Positions 46,801 to 59,889 of a DNA stretch of 64,000 nt are shown here, one piece after another; within the stretch, counting starts at the first letter, position 1; each line of letters begins with the position of its first letter. The notes under the pieces were generated by a model. That model worked only from the letters and a program-made list of their open reading frames with translations, ran no database searches and was not told where the DNA came from. The stretch is from Hyphodiscus hymeniophilus (taxonomy: Eukaryota > Ascomycota > Leotiomycetes > Helotiales > Hyphodiscaceae), in NCBI GenBank assembly GCA_016508695.1, contig VNKQ01000003.1, forward strand, positions 1,302,001 to 1,366,000, written 5' to 3'. Made by a program: the position numbers and the translations under genes.

Positions 46801-49639
46801 AATGTCATGTCTAAGTGCGCCTACTCCAAGAATAAAGCTTCCGCCAAAGCTGCATGCTTTGGCACAACGCAATCTGGGCTGCTTTCAAGACAAATCGTTT
46901 CGTCTGGGGTTCTCTTCCTTGGGCCGTCCTTACTAGGATAGCTGTTGTGCTGCTGAGCTTTGTTTGCGCACTTACCGCAAAGGGTTTGAGACATCCACGC
47001 GCATTGAAATGGATTTACGGATGAGGTACGGTAACTTACAGTACAGTAGTTTCGGAAGCACCCCTGTCGAGCTCAAGCCCACAAGATCCACGCGGGCCGC
47101 CAAACGAATCAAAACAAACTTAGAACCCGACGTCAACTCATCTCCACTACCTTCGCCTACAGTAACACTGCAGAAGTCTACGACAATATACGACAAAGGC
47201 AATATGCCGCTCTACTGCCCAGTACGATGTACAGATCATCGATTCTTGCTGACTCACTACTGAGGTAACGTGAGGCCTAAAATACAGGGAATTCACAGAA
47301 TCTGTAAAGAACGCCCAGGAACTGAGAAAAGTGCCCATGAGCCTCAGTCGAAAAGTGCTCAGAATGCTCTATTTGTTTTCTCACCTTTGCATCTTTTCCA
47401 GTTTATAAGAGACGGCGCGGCCTTCTCTAGCCTACAGACGCCGCTTTTCCAGCGTGGCCAGAAACGCTTTCAGCGTAAAAGCGTTAATATCAGCTTCAAC
47501 AAGCTTCGCCAGGATCAGGCTACGGTCGTGTCTATAATAGAGTGCAGGCATCCTCGTGGCGACTGATTGATTACAATAGTCGAAAAATGCCAATATTTTC
47601 ACACCTCATGAGAAATCGTCTGCATTTACAAAGGTCTAAAACTGCGAGTGCCCGGCCGCATCGCCTGTAATAACTCGGGTACCAGCATATGTAGCTTCGA
47701 CATAGATCGCTCTGGCTGACGAACGAGCAGCGACCCGAATGCAGCATTTTGACCCAAAATCAGTTGCATGGTTATTCGATGATCCTCGACAGACATAAAA
47801 CTTGGAAGCCCTTGGGTAGCACACATGACAGTTTCCCGTGCAGCCTAGATTTATGCTTTATTAGAATATTGAACTGTAGGCTATTTTGAGTACAGCATAT
47901 CAGCTCGATTGAGATTTGCCGAATGCGGTCGGCATTCTCGCATTGCTTTAGTTTGCGAAACAGAAACGATCACGGCTGGAGGCACGAATACCACGCATTT
48001 CCACAATCAGGTCTAATTATCGCAGCCACGAAGCCTCTTTCCTTGCATACTCATCATCTCTTCTAACCATTCAGGCTGTGTGGATACGTATCAGGAGCAT
48101 TTGAGGGAGCCACCGAAGGCACAGGGATTGATATTAGTGGAAGCGGGAAGTCTGCGGTTGATCTTTATTAGGTAGAATACGAGCATAGTTGATGTTTTCG
48201 GTATCAGATATCGCAACGAACCAGTCTGTACCCGAAGTGACCACGAGGGATCGATACGTCAGTGTAGTACTGTGTTTGGCTAACTCCCTTTCTGGAATTA
48301 TTTTTTAATTACAACAATCTGCTACCCGATCACTCGTATCCGCCGCTTGAAAGCATTTGACACAACAAGTTGCTCTATCAAGATCCCGCCGATAGTCAAT
48401 ATTATTCATGTCTTTTGACTATCGCGACCAAGGAGACTGCAGTGGGGGAGCTTTCTTACTAGAGAAGAGAATAGGGTAATAAGCTACAAGTAGCAAGCGT
48501 ATTGCTGATCATCATTCTAATTCCTTTCATCTTGACCAAAATGATTGCATCCACTACAGTTAATGTCTTCCAACTCGTCTTGGCTGTAAGTATGGTAAAA
48601 ACGCAACATGTGGAAACTCAGACCCAAAAGTACCGCTGTTGCTCGCGAAACGAGATTTCAGAATTCAGCGTCAGCATAGCTTGATCTTTGCCAAAAGAAA
48701 GTGGACAATGAGTTTGCCGCCGCTGTCAAATATTGAGCCATACTCAACAGATGATTTTCTTGAGATTATGTGGATGACGGTAATGTTTTTGGACCTTTTC
48801 CGTTGATCAAACACTCCGCCGAATTATATGGTAAAGAACTAGCTATATATAAAGAATATATCGACTTGAATTTAAGAAAGGGATTTTGACCACCAGGAGG
48901 GATCCCATATCAGGCACAGAATCTGTAGTATCTTCATATATGTATATCTTGAGTAAATAGAATAAAGAATTACCCAGAGGACTTTTTAGCATGTTTAAGA
49001 CTCGGGGAGTCGGGGCCTAACTCAACTCAAAGCAGCGACTGCTCAGGTCTAAAGACTGAATGGGCCTCATTGGGGTTACTTGTTGTGTGAGATAATTACC
49101 TTATCGGCAGAGATTCGAGTGACCGTTCCCACACAGGCGGTCCAAAAGCACCTGCAGAGTTGACCCTACCGATCTTACTCCACCCTCGACATGTTCTTCA
49201 ATCTCATCGTTGAATCGCTACTAAGTGTGAACTTCATTGCGGCTGTTTTTTTTACTACCCCCGGGCTTTGCATCATAGAAGGTAGTTAACGAGTGGGGTA
49301 ACTATACTGTATCTCGAGTAGATCTTCCCAGACCGGAACAACAAGAAGCGACCCCCCAACTCTAGAAATCGTTTTAACCGGCTATGACCTCAGTCCATAG
49401 TTGGTGATGTTATACAGACTTGCAGCAAAAGTACTAGGGTAGGAGCAAATTGAAGGACGCATTTTAGCTGAATTGCAAATATGCGCTTCTTGCTAGTTGG
49501 CACCTCTCCTAAACAGATGTGGTGATGGGAAGAGTCCGGATTCTCAGGTACAAAATTTGGCCACCGCTAAGGAAAACACCTACAGATTCCTAGGTAGAGC
49601 ATTTCAAAATAACTTGGCGGTTTTATCGTTTTTGCAATC

Positions 49640-49810
49640 GGTCGCAAATATAAAATAAGTATTTTGCTCATATTAAAACACAACTAAGTACTTAATTTTT
49701 TTTGTTACTTAAGAACAACTAATTCTGAATAAGTTTAATAATAATAGCAATTATTTTATTATATATTATGAAAACATTATATTGTTTGAATCAAAAAGTA
49801 AATTTGTAAT
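49640..49810. other. AT-rich patch in the gene-poor interval
   Basis: About 170 bp of strongly AT-rich sequence with partly inverted words (AAGTACTTAATT and GTTACTTAAGAAC), bordered on the right by a GC-rich segment with GGCGAGG and inverse CCTCGC about 65 bp apart. It may be a small transposon relic. No terminal repeats with target duplications were found. Confidence 0.3.
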
Positions 49811-50540
49811 AGCCTAGGAAGGTGATTGGCCTAGTCGCTAAAAAGGCGAGGGGACGGGAGTTGAGGTAAGGTGCCTTAGGTAACAGGGAACCCTACCCTA
49901 GGGCGGCCATAACCTCGCTAAGCTGCTTCGTATGTAGGTACGCGAGGCTGCAACCACTCCATACCTAGATACCTTATGTAGGTAAAGTCGGTGTCAAAAT
50001 TGGCGCGAGAAGAGCAGGTCTCAAGAGAACCATCAGTATGGACCATCCTGTGAGCTGCAGGTTCCCGTACCCTGTACATTGCCCAGTATCTTATCGTCTT
50101 ACGCTTGCTGGAGCCGTCTTCATTCGGCTTTCTAGTTCCGACTCTAAATATCCAATGATTTTTCAACCTTGGTGGACGAAAGCGCGTGAACGTGCGTCAT
50201 GTTCTTCCCGATGCCAGCATGTTTTTGGTGCCATGCGTCAATATTTACTAATGTTCGTTCCCTGCATAATCTATTGCACTCGTTAAGTCAATAAGCCATA
50301 GCTACCGTACCTTGTTCTGTGGGCTTTCTTAGTATTCTGTCTACCTCGCTGTGGTGCCTGTGTGGTCGAGATTTCTCACGTTAACAATAAGTATTATCCT
50401 GGTCCCATGCTTGAGATCTGAGGTACCTTCCATTACTACTCCATTGCAAGGCATCTTTCGTTCGAGGCTCTGGCTTAACGCATTCTCTTTCAGCAACTAC
50501 TTTCACATGAACTGTTCGTCTTGTAACCTGGGCATTCAAG

Positions 50541-53451
50541 ATGAACACACTCAGAGGATATTTTCTACCCGCTTCGGAGAAGGAACTAAGGAGGTCCCCC
50601 AGGAATGATGATAAGAGGAGCCTAAATATTTCTGCTGCTGCTGCCGCCTCTGGAATAGAGATGGCCATCACATCGCCACTCCAATCACCGAACATGAAAC
50701 CTGGTAGCAGACGCCCACTCGCGTTGCGATCTCCAGATTTTCCTGATGGTGATTTCCGCAATGCTGCTCCGCAGAGAGTTCTAGACATCAAGGCTGATGT
50801 GATGGTGAACTGGCTTCACCAACAACAGGGGGAAAAAATGTGGTCAACAGGCTTGCCGGGTGAGGGCGTAGTTTTAAAAAAGGGCCGTGACAGCTTCACA
50901 TGCTGCCCACGTTCATTGAAGAGTCAAGAGAACAGTATTTTTGATTACGTTGCCGCAATGAATGTCCGGGTAAGTCTTACCTTCCACTTCCCTTGAAAGC
51001 TTGTGCTCATCAAATCTGAACAGTGTGCCATGACTGTGAATACCCGCGTAATCAAGTTATTCTTAACTAAGAGCAAAGCGGATTACGTTCCTCTCTCAGA
51101 CGGTCTCCAATTACAAGTTTTACCATCGGTCGAATATCTGCCTCGCTGTCAAAAGCATCACTTCGGAGCTTTCATTAGAGATCAGCAGATACTAATTGTC
51201 TGGGATGATGAGCCCAAGCATCTTCTTCAGCGTGTATCGCGCATCGAGGACTCCCTTGTGGACTTGATTTGGAATGGCGATGTGAACGCAATAGACGAGA
51301 AGAACAGCCCAAGTGTCTCAACATTCGAGCTGGGTAGTGACTCGATGACGCCCCGAGACCTGGAAGAAGCCCTGATAGATGTACAACGGCCAACGCTACT
51401 CATAAATCCAATCATAGTTGGTCTTACCTTGACCTTGCTAATTGCTGCGCTAGGCCTTGGGTGGCGGAACTTGGCTCAAGAAGTTTCCATCGATGGAAGA
51501 TTTACGAGACTGGCATTACTCGCAGTGACGCCTTGCCAGATCTTCGTATCACTGTTCTTCATGCAGATTGTCGTCGTCAACCTATTCCAGATCTTTGGTC
51601 CAATTAGCCAAGTCAACATCAATTCCAAATTCTACTCTGGAAAAGCTCCTCACCGTCTCGACCGTAAACAAACGGTTCTACCTCATGTTACCATTCAGAT
51701 GCCAGTCTACAAAGAAGGCTTGGCTGGTGTCATTCAACCTACCATCACATCCCTCAAAGCCGCGATCTCGACATACGAACTTCAAGGTGGAACTGCAAAT
51801 ATCTTCGTGAATGATGATGGTATGCAGCTGATTCCAGAAGAGGAAGCCCAAGCTCGTCGAGACTTCTACGAGGAACATAGTATCGGATGGGTAGCTCGCC
51901 CAAAACACAATCCAAGGCCTAACAATGAAGAGAAGGCGTTTTTGCGACGAGGAAAGTTCAAAAAGGCTTCAAATATGAACTATGCCTTGATGATCAGCAA
52001 CAAAGTCGAAGACAAGCTTCTTATGGTAGAGCGCTCTGACAACTGGACTCAGGTTAACGAATATGCGGCCTACGATCAATGCTTGGCCAATGTCTTGACC
52101 GAAGAAGAGGGTCGTGCATGGGCCGAGGGCAACATCCGTGTCGGAGACTATATTCTTCTTATTGATTCCGATACCCGCGTCCCTGCAGACTGTTTACTAG
52201 ATGCTGCAAGCGAGATGGAGCAGTCCATTGAGGTTGGCATTCTGCAATATTCCTCTGGTGTGATGAAAATAAGTGATACTTTCTTCGAGAACGGGTAGGT
52301 ACAAACGCCTTCTATCCGTTCACAGCAACTAATGTTCAGCTAGAATTGCTTTCTTCACCGACCTCATTTACAGTGCTATCTGTTACACTGTTGCTAATGG
52401 TGATGTATCCCCTTTCGTTGGCCATAACGCCATCTTGCGCTGGTCTGCTTTACAAGAAGTTTCCTACGAAGACGAGGACGGTTACGAAAAGTTCTGGTCT
52501 GAGTCTCACGTTTCGGAGGACTTCGATATGTCCCTACGCCTTCAGGTTGCTGGTTATATCATCCGACTAGGTTCATATACTGGCAATGGCTTTAAAGAAG
52601 GCGTTTCGTTGACTGTGTACGACGAGTTGAATCGCTGGGAGAAGTATGCTTGTAAGGTTCCACTGTTACTTCCTCCGATAATCAATGACTTTGTTAATGT
52701 TGTTAGATGGATGCAACGAGCTCCTCTTCAACCCCTTCAGATTCTGGGTCACGCGAGGACCGTTTACACCTCTCTTTCGAAAATTCCTCTGTTCGAACAT
52801 CCGCGTCACATCCAAGATCACGATCTTGGCTTATATCGGAACGTACTACGCAATCGGTGCAGCTTGGATTTTGACTCTTGTGAATTACTTCATTATCGGG
52901 TGGTATAATGGTTATCTCGATCATTACTATCTTGATTCGTTCAAAGTCTACTTCTCCTTGATCCTGGTTTTCAGCGCTTTAGGAAACGTTGCTCTCGCCG
53001 TCCTTCGTTACAGACTCTCTCAGAAGAGTCTGTTTGGAGCCAGTCAGTCATCTCAACACAAACTTAACTCAAAACTCACTGACCCCTTCCAGTCTTTGAG
53101 AACTTTAAATGGCTTCTCCTCCTCACCGTCTTCCTCGGAGGAATCTCTATGCACGTTTCGCAAGCCCTCCTCTGCCATTTCTTCGAAATCGATATGTCCT
53201 GGGGTGCCACCGCCAAAGAAATTGAAAACACATCCTTCTTCGAAGAAGTGCCTCGGCTCATCAAGCGCTTCAAATATACCTTCATATTCTGCATTCTTTC
53301 TACTGCTATTATGATTGCGGGTGCAACAGTGGTTCCTTGGGATTGGCGAATTGATGATTTCGTTGCTATTTATCCCTTGGCTACTATTGTTGTCAGCCAT
53401 TTCTTTTTACCAGTTGCGTTGAATCCTGCGCTTATGATGTTTACTTGGTGA
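50541..53451 (+). CDS. Family-2 glycosyltransferase, multi-span membrane
   Basis: Five exons (50541-50969, 51024-52294, 52344-52651, 52707-53042, 53093-53451) give 900 residues; introns are 49-55 bp. The layout is that of processive GT2 enzymes of the cellulose/chitin-synthase type: two membrane segments (about 270-290 and 305-332), a cytosolic GT2 core, then a cluster of C-terminal membrane spans. Core motifs are MPVYKEGL, FVNDDG (404-409), SNMNYAL, LIDSDTRVP (DxD at 524-526), SEDFDMSLR (catalytic Asp expected at 626), and ELNRW (661-665) where chitin and cellulose synthases carry QxxRW. A cell-wall or surface polysaccharide product is inferred; the sugar is unknown. The N-terminal 140 residues are polar and have no signal peptide. 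Confidence 0.88.
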
Positions 53452-55445
53452 TGTGTCTTTGCACGCCCATAACTTGTGTTCTGGTTTTATGAGTGGAGTT
53501 TGGGCGAGTTTGTGGATTGGTATGTTAGCTCAACTCACTTGAAGTTACCTTAATCAGCGACGATTTTAATATTTATGTGGATGTGACGGTATTTACATCT
53601 TCATGATCAACATAATATTATTTAAATTGTGGGAAGCTTTGATATCTGCACCCGCATATTAAATATTTCCAAGCGTCAATTCATGGTTGGCGAGGCTACT
53701 CACGAATGTCCCCAGTACTTTAATCCTTTTTACAGATCATCTTACAACCAACCCTTGACTCTTGCCCTTTCAATCGATCTCTTTTGCGGGCAATAACTCT
53801 CACTTTCAACCTCACGCTGCCTTTTCCTTTGGATCAAGGTATCCAACACTCGAGTCTGTTTTCTCTTTTTGTGGGCTTCCAGTTCCGTCTTCAACTTTCG
53901 CCCCTTGAATACCATGATACGGCTGATCGTATGCAGATTCGGCTAGCCAGCGGTGCATTGCTAACTGGCACGCCCCATGATGTTGAGAAGTGCTTCTCCC
54001 GTAGTTGACTTCAAGGTCCGCAGTAGATTTATTGCCTCCGTTTCGTACCTATGGTTGGGCATTAGAGTTTATTCTGTAGCTCCTGGTTTATATGTTTTGG
54101 CCGGAGAAACTCACGTGTTCGGGCTGAAGTGGGGATTCGGGCATAATGAAGACCAGTATGAGCTGTTATCTTTATGTCAATACTCTGGTGCAGAACAGAT
54201 CCTTTTGGTCGATGTTAGGGCTTGTGTGCTTCTATGTTGAGTACCAGGGAAAAGCTCCAAGTAAAGTTGTGGACGAGTCTCGAGTCGCAATGAAGTGTTT
54301 TCTTGTTGGAAGGCGATTGTACAACTTATACTCCTCAGTAACCTGTATCAGAACGCTCTTCGAGTACTACATGATGTCAAATGGAGGGGCTAGCACTTGG
54401 CTCGGAGGTGATAGTAGAAAGGTCAAGTGCACGATTGATAGTAGGAGGTCCAAGAGCATAGCAAGAAACTCGAGTCCAATATCGGAGCTAACAAAAAATG
54501 AAACTCCAAAGCAGACATTTCAGATTTTCACGTCCGACCATGCAAATGTACAGTAGGTAGGGTCTTATTAATCAAAGCCCCCAGCTTATATATTTCTTAT
54601 CCGTCTTAAAGTGCAAGTGCACTTTGCGCATTTGCAGATGTTGGTTTTGGTGCAACAAGTGCACAATTCTTAGCGGAAAAGACTACGCAAAGACCGTGGG
54701 TGGATCAGGGTGCATACAGTATCCGACTCATCCACCTCCAGTGCCTCATCCAATCTGCAACAGGCTACGAACCCCCACGGCCGGCCCGTAATCGATGCCG
54801 CACTCGCCTTTTCAGCTCATTCCGGGGTATTCTTGCGCATGGAGCCCTGGGAGATAGTGCAAGCAGCAATGCACTCTCTTGCTAGGTGGTGACCAAGGTG
54901 CTTTGTCATAACCTGTTCCCGTCACTGATTGGAACTAAAAATTGTCGTACCTCCGTATTGGAAATTTGGGAGATGTCATTCGTTCTGGCTTCGATGAGAT
55001 ACGAGGAGGTGATTTTCGGTGTCAGAATAGAGGTGCAATACCCCTGGAAGCTACATTACCAAATCCCCCTTACCCCTGAGTTGGCAGCCGAGTTTTCCAC
55101 ATTGCACAATCCCGTAAGGCTGGCTCTCTGCCACTGGCTCGTTTGACGGACCCCTGACCGCGCTCAGGGTTGAGGATCCATGCTTGCATGAGAGTATTTG
55201 GGTAATTGTGCACTTTGGAAACCCATGTCTTCGAATGTCTGCGGACGCCTGCGGCACACTGTCGAGGCTGAGAAAGTTCTCGAACCGGGCCCCAGTCCAT
55301 GACTTTTCCATTGTCTGATTCTTGAAAGAAAATGAAGACAGCAGTCTCCCCATATGGTGCCCATTGACTGCTCTTTACATGTACAAGTACTTTACTTCCA
55401 AATTGATTGTCACAGTTGAACCCGCTTACTCCGGTGCACGAAGAC
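53452..55445. other. Interval between glycosyltransferase and ankyrin gene
   Basis: Overlapping short ORFs (largest 54146-54556 plus, 136 codons) show no domain. A tight inverted repeat AAAGTGCA-AG-TGCACTTT lies at 54608-54625. No gene can be supported. Confidence 0.45.
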
Positions 55446-58400
55446 ATGGCTTCCAATGTTCCGCTTAGATCTACAAGTTGCGGAGAAGCTCCGACAAGAC
55501 CACTGCCTCCACTCCCTTCAAAATTCAGCGATTTCAGAACATCCCTTGTACAAGGCTACGAGAACCCAACGTTTTTGGGGCTCAGACCTCTTCGAGACCC
55601 GGAGATCTTCAGCTGGTCTGTCGCCAAAAACTCCTTCGAAAAAGAAGTGTCGATACAATGCGGCAGCCCGGTACCTGCTGCTCAGATATACATAGAAACG
55701 CCTGCTACCTCTATCGCTGGTAGTGGCAAACGACCAGGACCCCGAGGGGTGCAATGGGACCCCTCGAACAATCGCAAATATGCCCGTCTGTATTCGCTCT
55801 CGGATGCCAACATTGACGACATTCCACTCATAATGAAGGACGATAAACTCAAGTTTAAGTAAACACAGTTCATACTGCACACCAGCGGCAGAATGCTAAA
55901 TTTGACTTACAGAAGACGAATTGTTCAGGAGAAGTCGGCCGATAATCTAGGTCCTCGACCGAATGAGCTACGGCCGAGTCCTAAGAACCCACAAGAAATG
56001 TTTGGAAGAATCAAGCAATCATACTTTTCAAAGAAATACTTGGAGGGTCAAAGTCGGAGCATTCAACTCGAACAGCCAAATAACACTAATTCTCTGAAAG
56101 ACGGCATCGAGGCCGATCTTAAAAAACTCCAAAATGAACTCGAAATTGAATTGTCCTCCAGCACTTTGACTTATAGCGAAGCATCCTCACACGAATTCGT
56201 CGAGGCGCTTGATAAATTCGCTCAAAACACCTACTGCGACTCCGAACAGATGTCCACTGGACCCGCGCTTCGACGTGGAATTCGCACAAGCTACGAAAGC
56301 ATGCAGAGTCTGCGACGACGCATGAATGAACGAGAAGCGAGAGATGGCCATAATATGAGGGAGTACTCAGATGAAGAATTGCAAAAATATATCTTTCTCA
56401 AACGGCTCTCAATTGGTTCGCTACCAAGTCATCGATCGACGGCCTCCTCGTTGATCTCGAAGCGTACTTCTGACTCTCTAGACTTTCCCACTTCCATACA
56501 CCAGTCCCTAATCATGGCGGCCCCAATTGCAAGTGGCGATGTTCGCCAGTCTTTTGAGCTGCCATACAGAACCAGCGAGCCGGCACAAGCTTCACAACAT
56601 CCTGAGAAATCTCAGCCAGACCAGCCACTCCACCATCTTTTCGAAGCTCGACGACCCATACCCACTTTAATGACAAATGGTATCTCCAGACTTCCAGAGC
56701 CAGCAGTGAAATTCACGAGAAAGCCTCGACCATCCTTGGGCTTATCTCGGATTTTTGGCATACCCTCTCCCGGAATAGTGGAGGATGCACCTCAGTACTC
56801 GAGTGAACAGAGGATCTCTGATATACCCATCTTTAGGGTGGAGGGATTTCCTTATGTAGGTCCTGTGACCGGGGACTTCGACGATTTGTTAAATACATCT
56901 CCCAGTCTTGATCTAGTCAGTACAGATGATATCTTCACCTCGGAGGCTACTCGGAGAATTGCCTTGGATTCTGCTACTCTTGGAAACCCAGATCGATTCT
57001 CAAGCTCGGGATCTACCAATTCTTCAAGTTCAGACTGTCTCTCCCGCAATGCAAGTCCATCTGTGGCATGTCGACCAGTGTGCTGCGTTGACCGCTGCCG
57101 GGGAGATCCTAGAGCCGACAAATGCCCTTATTGTATATATGAAGTACCGAAAGCCCACGAGTTCGTACGCTCGCTGGTCGAGCTGTGGAAGGCTCGTGGC
57201 AATGTCCAGGTAGCGTGGAGGCTTCGGCAGGAATATGGCAAATTGGATGAAGTGGATGGCTTCGGCGATACAGTACTTCATCTTGCCGCATCGCACGGTG
57301 CTGGTAGCTTGGTTTTATCATGGCTGATTAACGCTGGGGTTGATGTACACGCGACAAATGTTGTTGGCCAGACCTTTATGCACGTTCTCGATCCCGCAGC
57401 ATTTGCGTTCTGCAATAATCCTGGAGTTATTGAAGCGGCTGGCCGCTCTAGTGGGGACACAATAGCCTTGCTCCTTGACACCTTGAAAGTAATGGACTTT
57501 GATTTCAACGCTGAAGACGACTTTGGACAAACACCTATGCATGTCTTAACCAGGCACGAAGTACACTCGTATACTCTGGAACTGGCGTTCCACACTGGAA
57601 TGGGTATGGGGACGTCGGTCTGCAGCAAAGATTTCCTTGGAAGGTCAATCGAAAGTCAAATAAGAACTCAGTCCGTCCATGAGTATAATTGGCTCGTCGA
57701 CCCACAGCGAGAATTCGTGACAAACTTCCTTCTACAAGAAATGAAGCCTGCCGGGTTGTCCTCACACGAACAATGTGAGAAATTATTGGCGGCTCTGGAT
57801 TCTCTTGATAATAGGATACCCCGCCTCGATGACGTGATAAGAGCAACAGCTATCAAAGCAGCTTGGGGATCTCCAGAAATCAGATACCAAGGTGGCAACG
57901 GTTTGCATAATCTCGCCGAGTCTTGTATATGTCTTTGGATTGCGGCTTCGGATCGACAGGCAGGTGGCAGTCAACGAAAGCGCAAACGTCAGATAGAAGC
58001 CAGCCCGTATACAGGACAGAATCTTTGCAGCCAATGCATACTTAGTACGGCCAAGAAGTTCCTGGAAGTTGGTGTCGATCCCAACCAATATGATAATCAC
58101 GGCAACACACCTTTGATGGCATTCATCGGCAGCGATCTTTCTGCGGTACCTGATCGGAAGCTCACCACGGACATTCTGCAGTTACTCATTGATGCAGGGG
58201 CGAGTGTTCATCGGCGTAATCGCAAGGGAGAGACTGCTCTCCATCTTGCAATGCGTTTCGGCCGCACATCTGCCGTAGAAGTACTTATAGAAAATCATGC
58301 CAACATCCACGCACGTGCTAGGTATGGAGAGGGAATTGTAGCGGTTGCCAGTAGAGCTTCGCATCGAGCAAAGCGAGATGGAGCTCTATACCATCGAATC

Positions 58401-58508
58401 ATCACTTGTATGGCAATCGCTGGCAAGTATGGGGCCATTCTTGGGCCCTCTACGAAAGATGAATGGGACCGGCAAAGGGACTGTGTCGTGAAAAAGAAGG
58501 CAACATGA
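55446..58508 (+). CDS. Ankyrin-repeat protein
   Basis: Two exons (55446-55858, 55913-58508) encode 1002 residues; the 54-bp intron has GTAAAC and TTACAG ends. The N-terminal half is polar, Ser/Pro/Arg-rich and probably disordered. A short Cys cluster, CRPVCCVDRCRGDPRADKC (near residue 400) and CPYC, follows, then ankyrin-type repeats: GDTVLHLAASHGAGSLVLSW, GQTPMHVLTRHEV, HGNTPLMAFIGSD and GETALHLAMRFGRTSAVEVL (last about 90-120 residues before the end). Ankyrin repeats bind proteins; the partner is unknown. The open frame extends 13 codons upstream from TTG, so the ATG of MASNVPLRST is used. No membrane segment or enzyme domain is visible. Genes of this plan are common in filamentous ascomycetes. 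Confidence 0.85.
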
Positions 58509-59889
58509 TGATAGCGAGCCCGTGAAGACAGACAGCGGTTGCACAGAACTGCATAGTATAGATCATTTCGATAGATAGATTCTACATTCTCCGGACTTTT
58601 GAATTCCACAGCAGACGTAGAAAGATATTGGGAATATGGCGGCATTAGTTTAATGGTATTGGGTAGACATAGAGAGATGCCAGAATACAGCAACAGGCAA
58701 ATATAACTCGATAGTAGGTGGCTCCCAGGACCCCGATGGGATTCATGCTCGGTGGTTCGCTGGTTGGGTCGGTGGGGTACTGGGGTTACGCAATTAGCCA
58801 AAGTCTTCGTTCACACTGTGCAAACTTAACGACTTGAATTTCTCAGAAGTCAGCAAGTTTGGGTTGAAATAAAAGGAGAAATATTGGCCACAGCGAAGAC
58901 AACATCGTGCAAAAGCACATATCAGATCTCAAACTGGATCCACAGCGACAGGAAAAGGCCCCACAACAAATCTTTGGGCACGGTCCGAGTACACAGTCAG
59001 CGGTCAGCTTTGAGTTTTAGCTGATGTAAGGCTCCCCAGTTTGGACGAGAGCCAAAGATAGGAGTGACAGAGGGAAAAGGGTGTGAATGTGGAAACATAC
59101 GCGGGAGTGGGCTTAGTGTGCTTTCTCGCTAAGACTCACCTATCTTTCATCTTCGCATGATTCTTAATGATAACCACACCCCTGTAAAGTCTAAATTTAC
59201 ACCGCCCATCAGCCGAGCAAGCATGCATGGCATGCTAGCATGGTACCGTTCTCAACTGATAAGCACTCACGACCGATCCACTTTACACGCACTCACTTCC
59301 TCACATACCATGAACTCTTTTTGGGAAATGTAGTCCTTCTTCCCAGGAATTCCTTGTTTATCTGTATCTTCCACGCAGAACCCCTGCCGAAGAGATACAA
59401 ACGAGGAAGGAGGCAAGACGCAAACATATCTGGTACTGGTAAGAAGTGGATGGCTCTGATCCCAGAACGATGTCCTTCGAGCTGATAACACCTCTGTGGT
59501 GGTATCAACTGGCTCAAAGAGAAGTACCAGCACTCTTTCCCGAGCGGGGCCAAACTTGGGATTGCTGCTTCTTCCTTACTCGAGCTTTGTAAGGCGCCAT
59601 ACTTTCTCTAGCGTCGTGATACCTGAGTGGCGCAAACGAATGGAATCAACCCCAATGTTGATGGCTCATTGCCCTGCATGTCTGTCGAAGGATCGGCAGT
59701 GCTCCCAGATGCAAGCATCTCTTATCAGAGCAGCTTCGACATAATAAAGCTATCTGTGTCGCCGCAGCTGCATTCGAGTGCCCCTGCTGATAAGACTTTG
59801 TGGTTGTACCGCAGACATCTATATGTTCCCTAAATCTCCCTTGTACAAAGGGTCTTAGAATTTTACTTTCGTCCCACCAGACTTTCACG
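58509..59889. other. Permease promoter interval
   Basis: Short ORFs only. A GCATGCATGGCATGCTAGCATG-type cluster of GCATGC words lies at 59220-59240. No gene seen. Confidence 0.45.

Larger units (their letters stand above)
43492..50540. other. 7-kb gene-poor interval
   Basis: Many short ORFs occur on both strands but none shows a recognised domain, a coherent splice structure or a credible ATG start. The longest, 43839-44411 plus (190 codons), opens with TTG. Contents noted: trehalase promoter, an A/C repeat at 43793-43828, a GGTGGCAGTGGC run near 45748-45770, an AT-rich patch at 49640-49810, and TAGGTA-type motifs at 49864-49985. Decayed genes may be present but I cannot name any. Confidence 0.5.

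Noticed and set aside
47626..47826. Overlapping minus ORFs that looked enzyme-like
   Set aside because: Neither frame extends or matches a family I can name; I could not support a pseudogene call.
54146..54556. 136-codon plus ORF
   Set aside because: No recognised domain and overlaps other ORFs of equal quality; kept as unassigned intergenic DNA.
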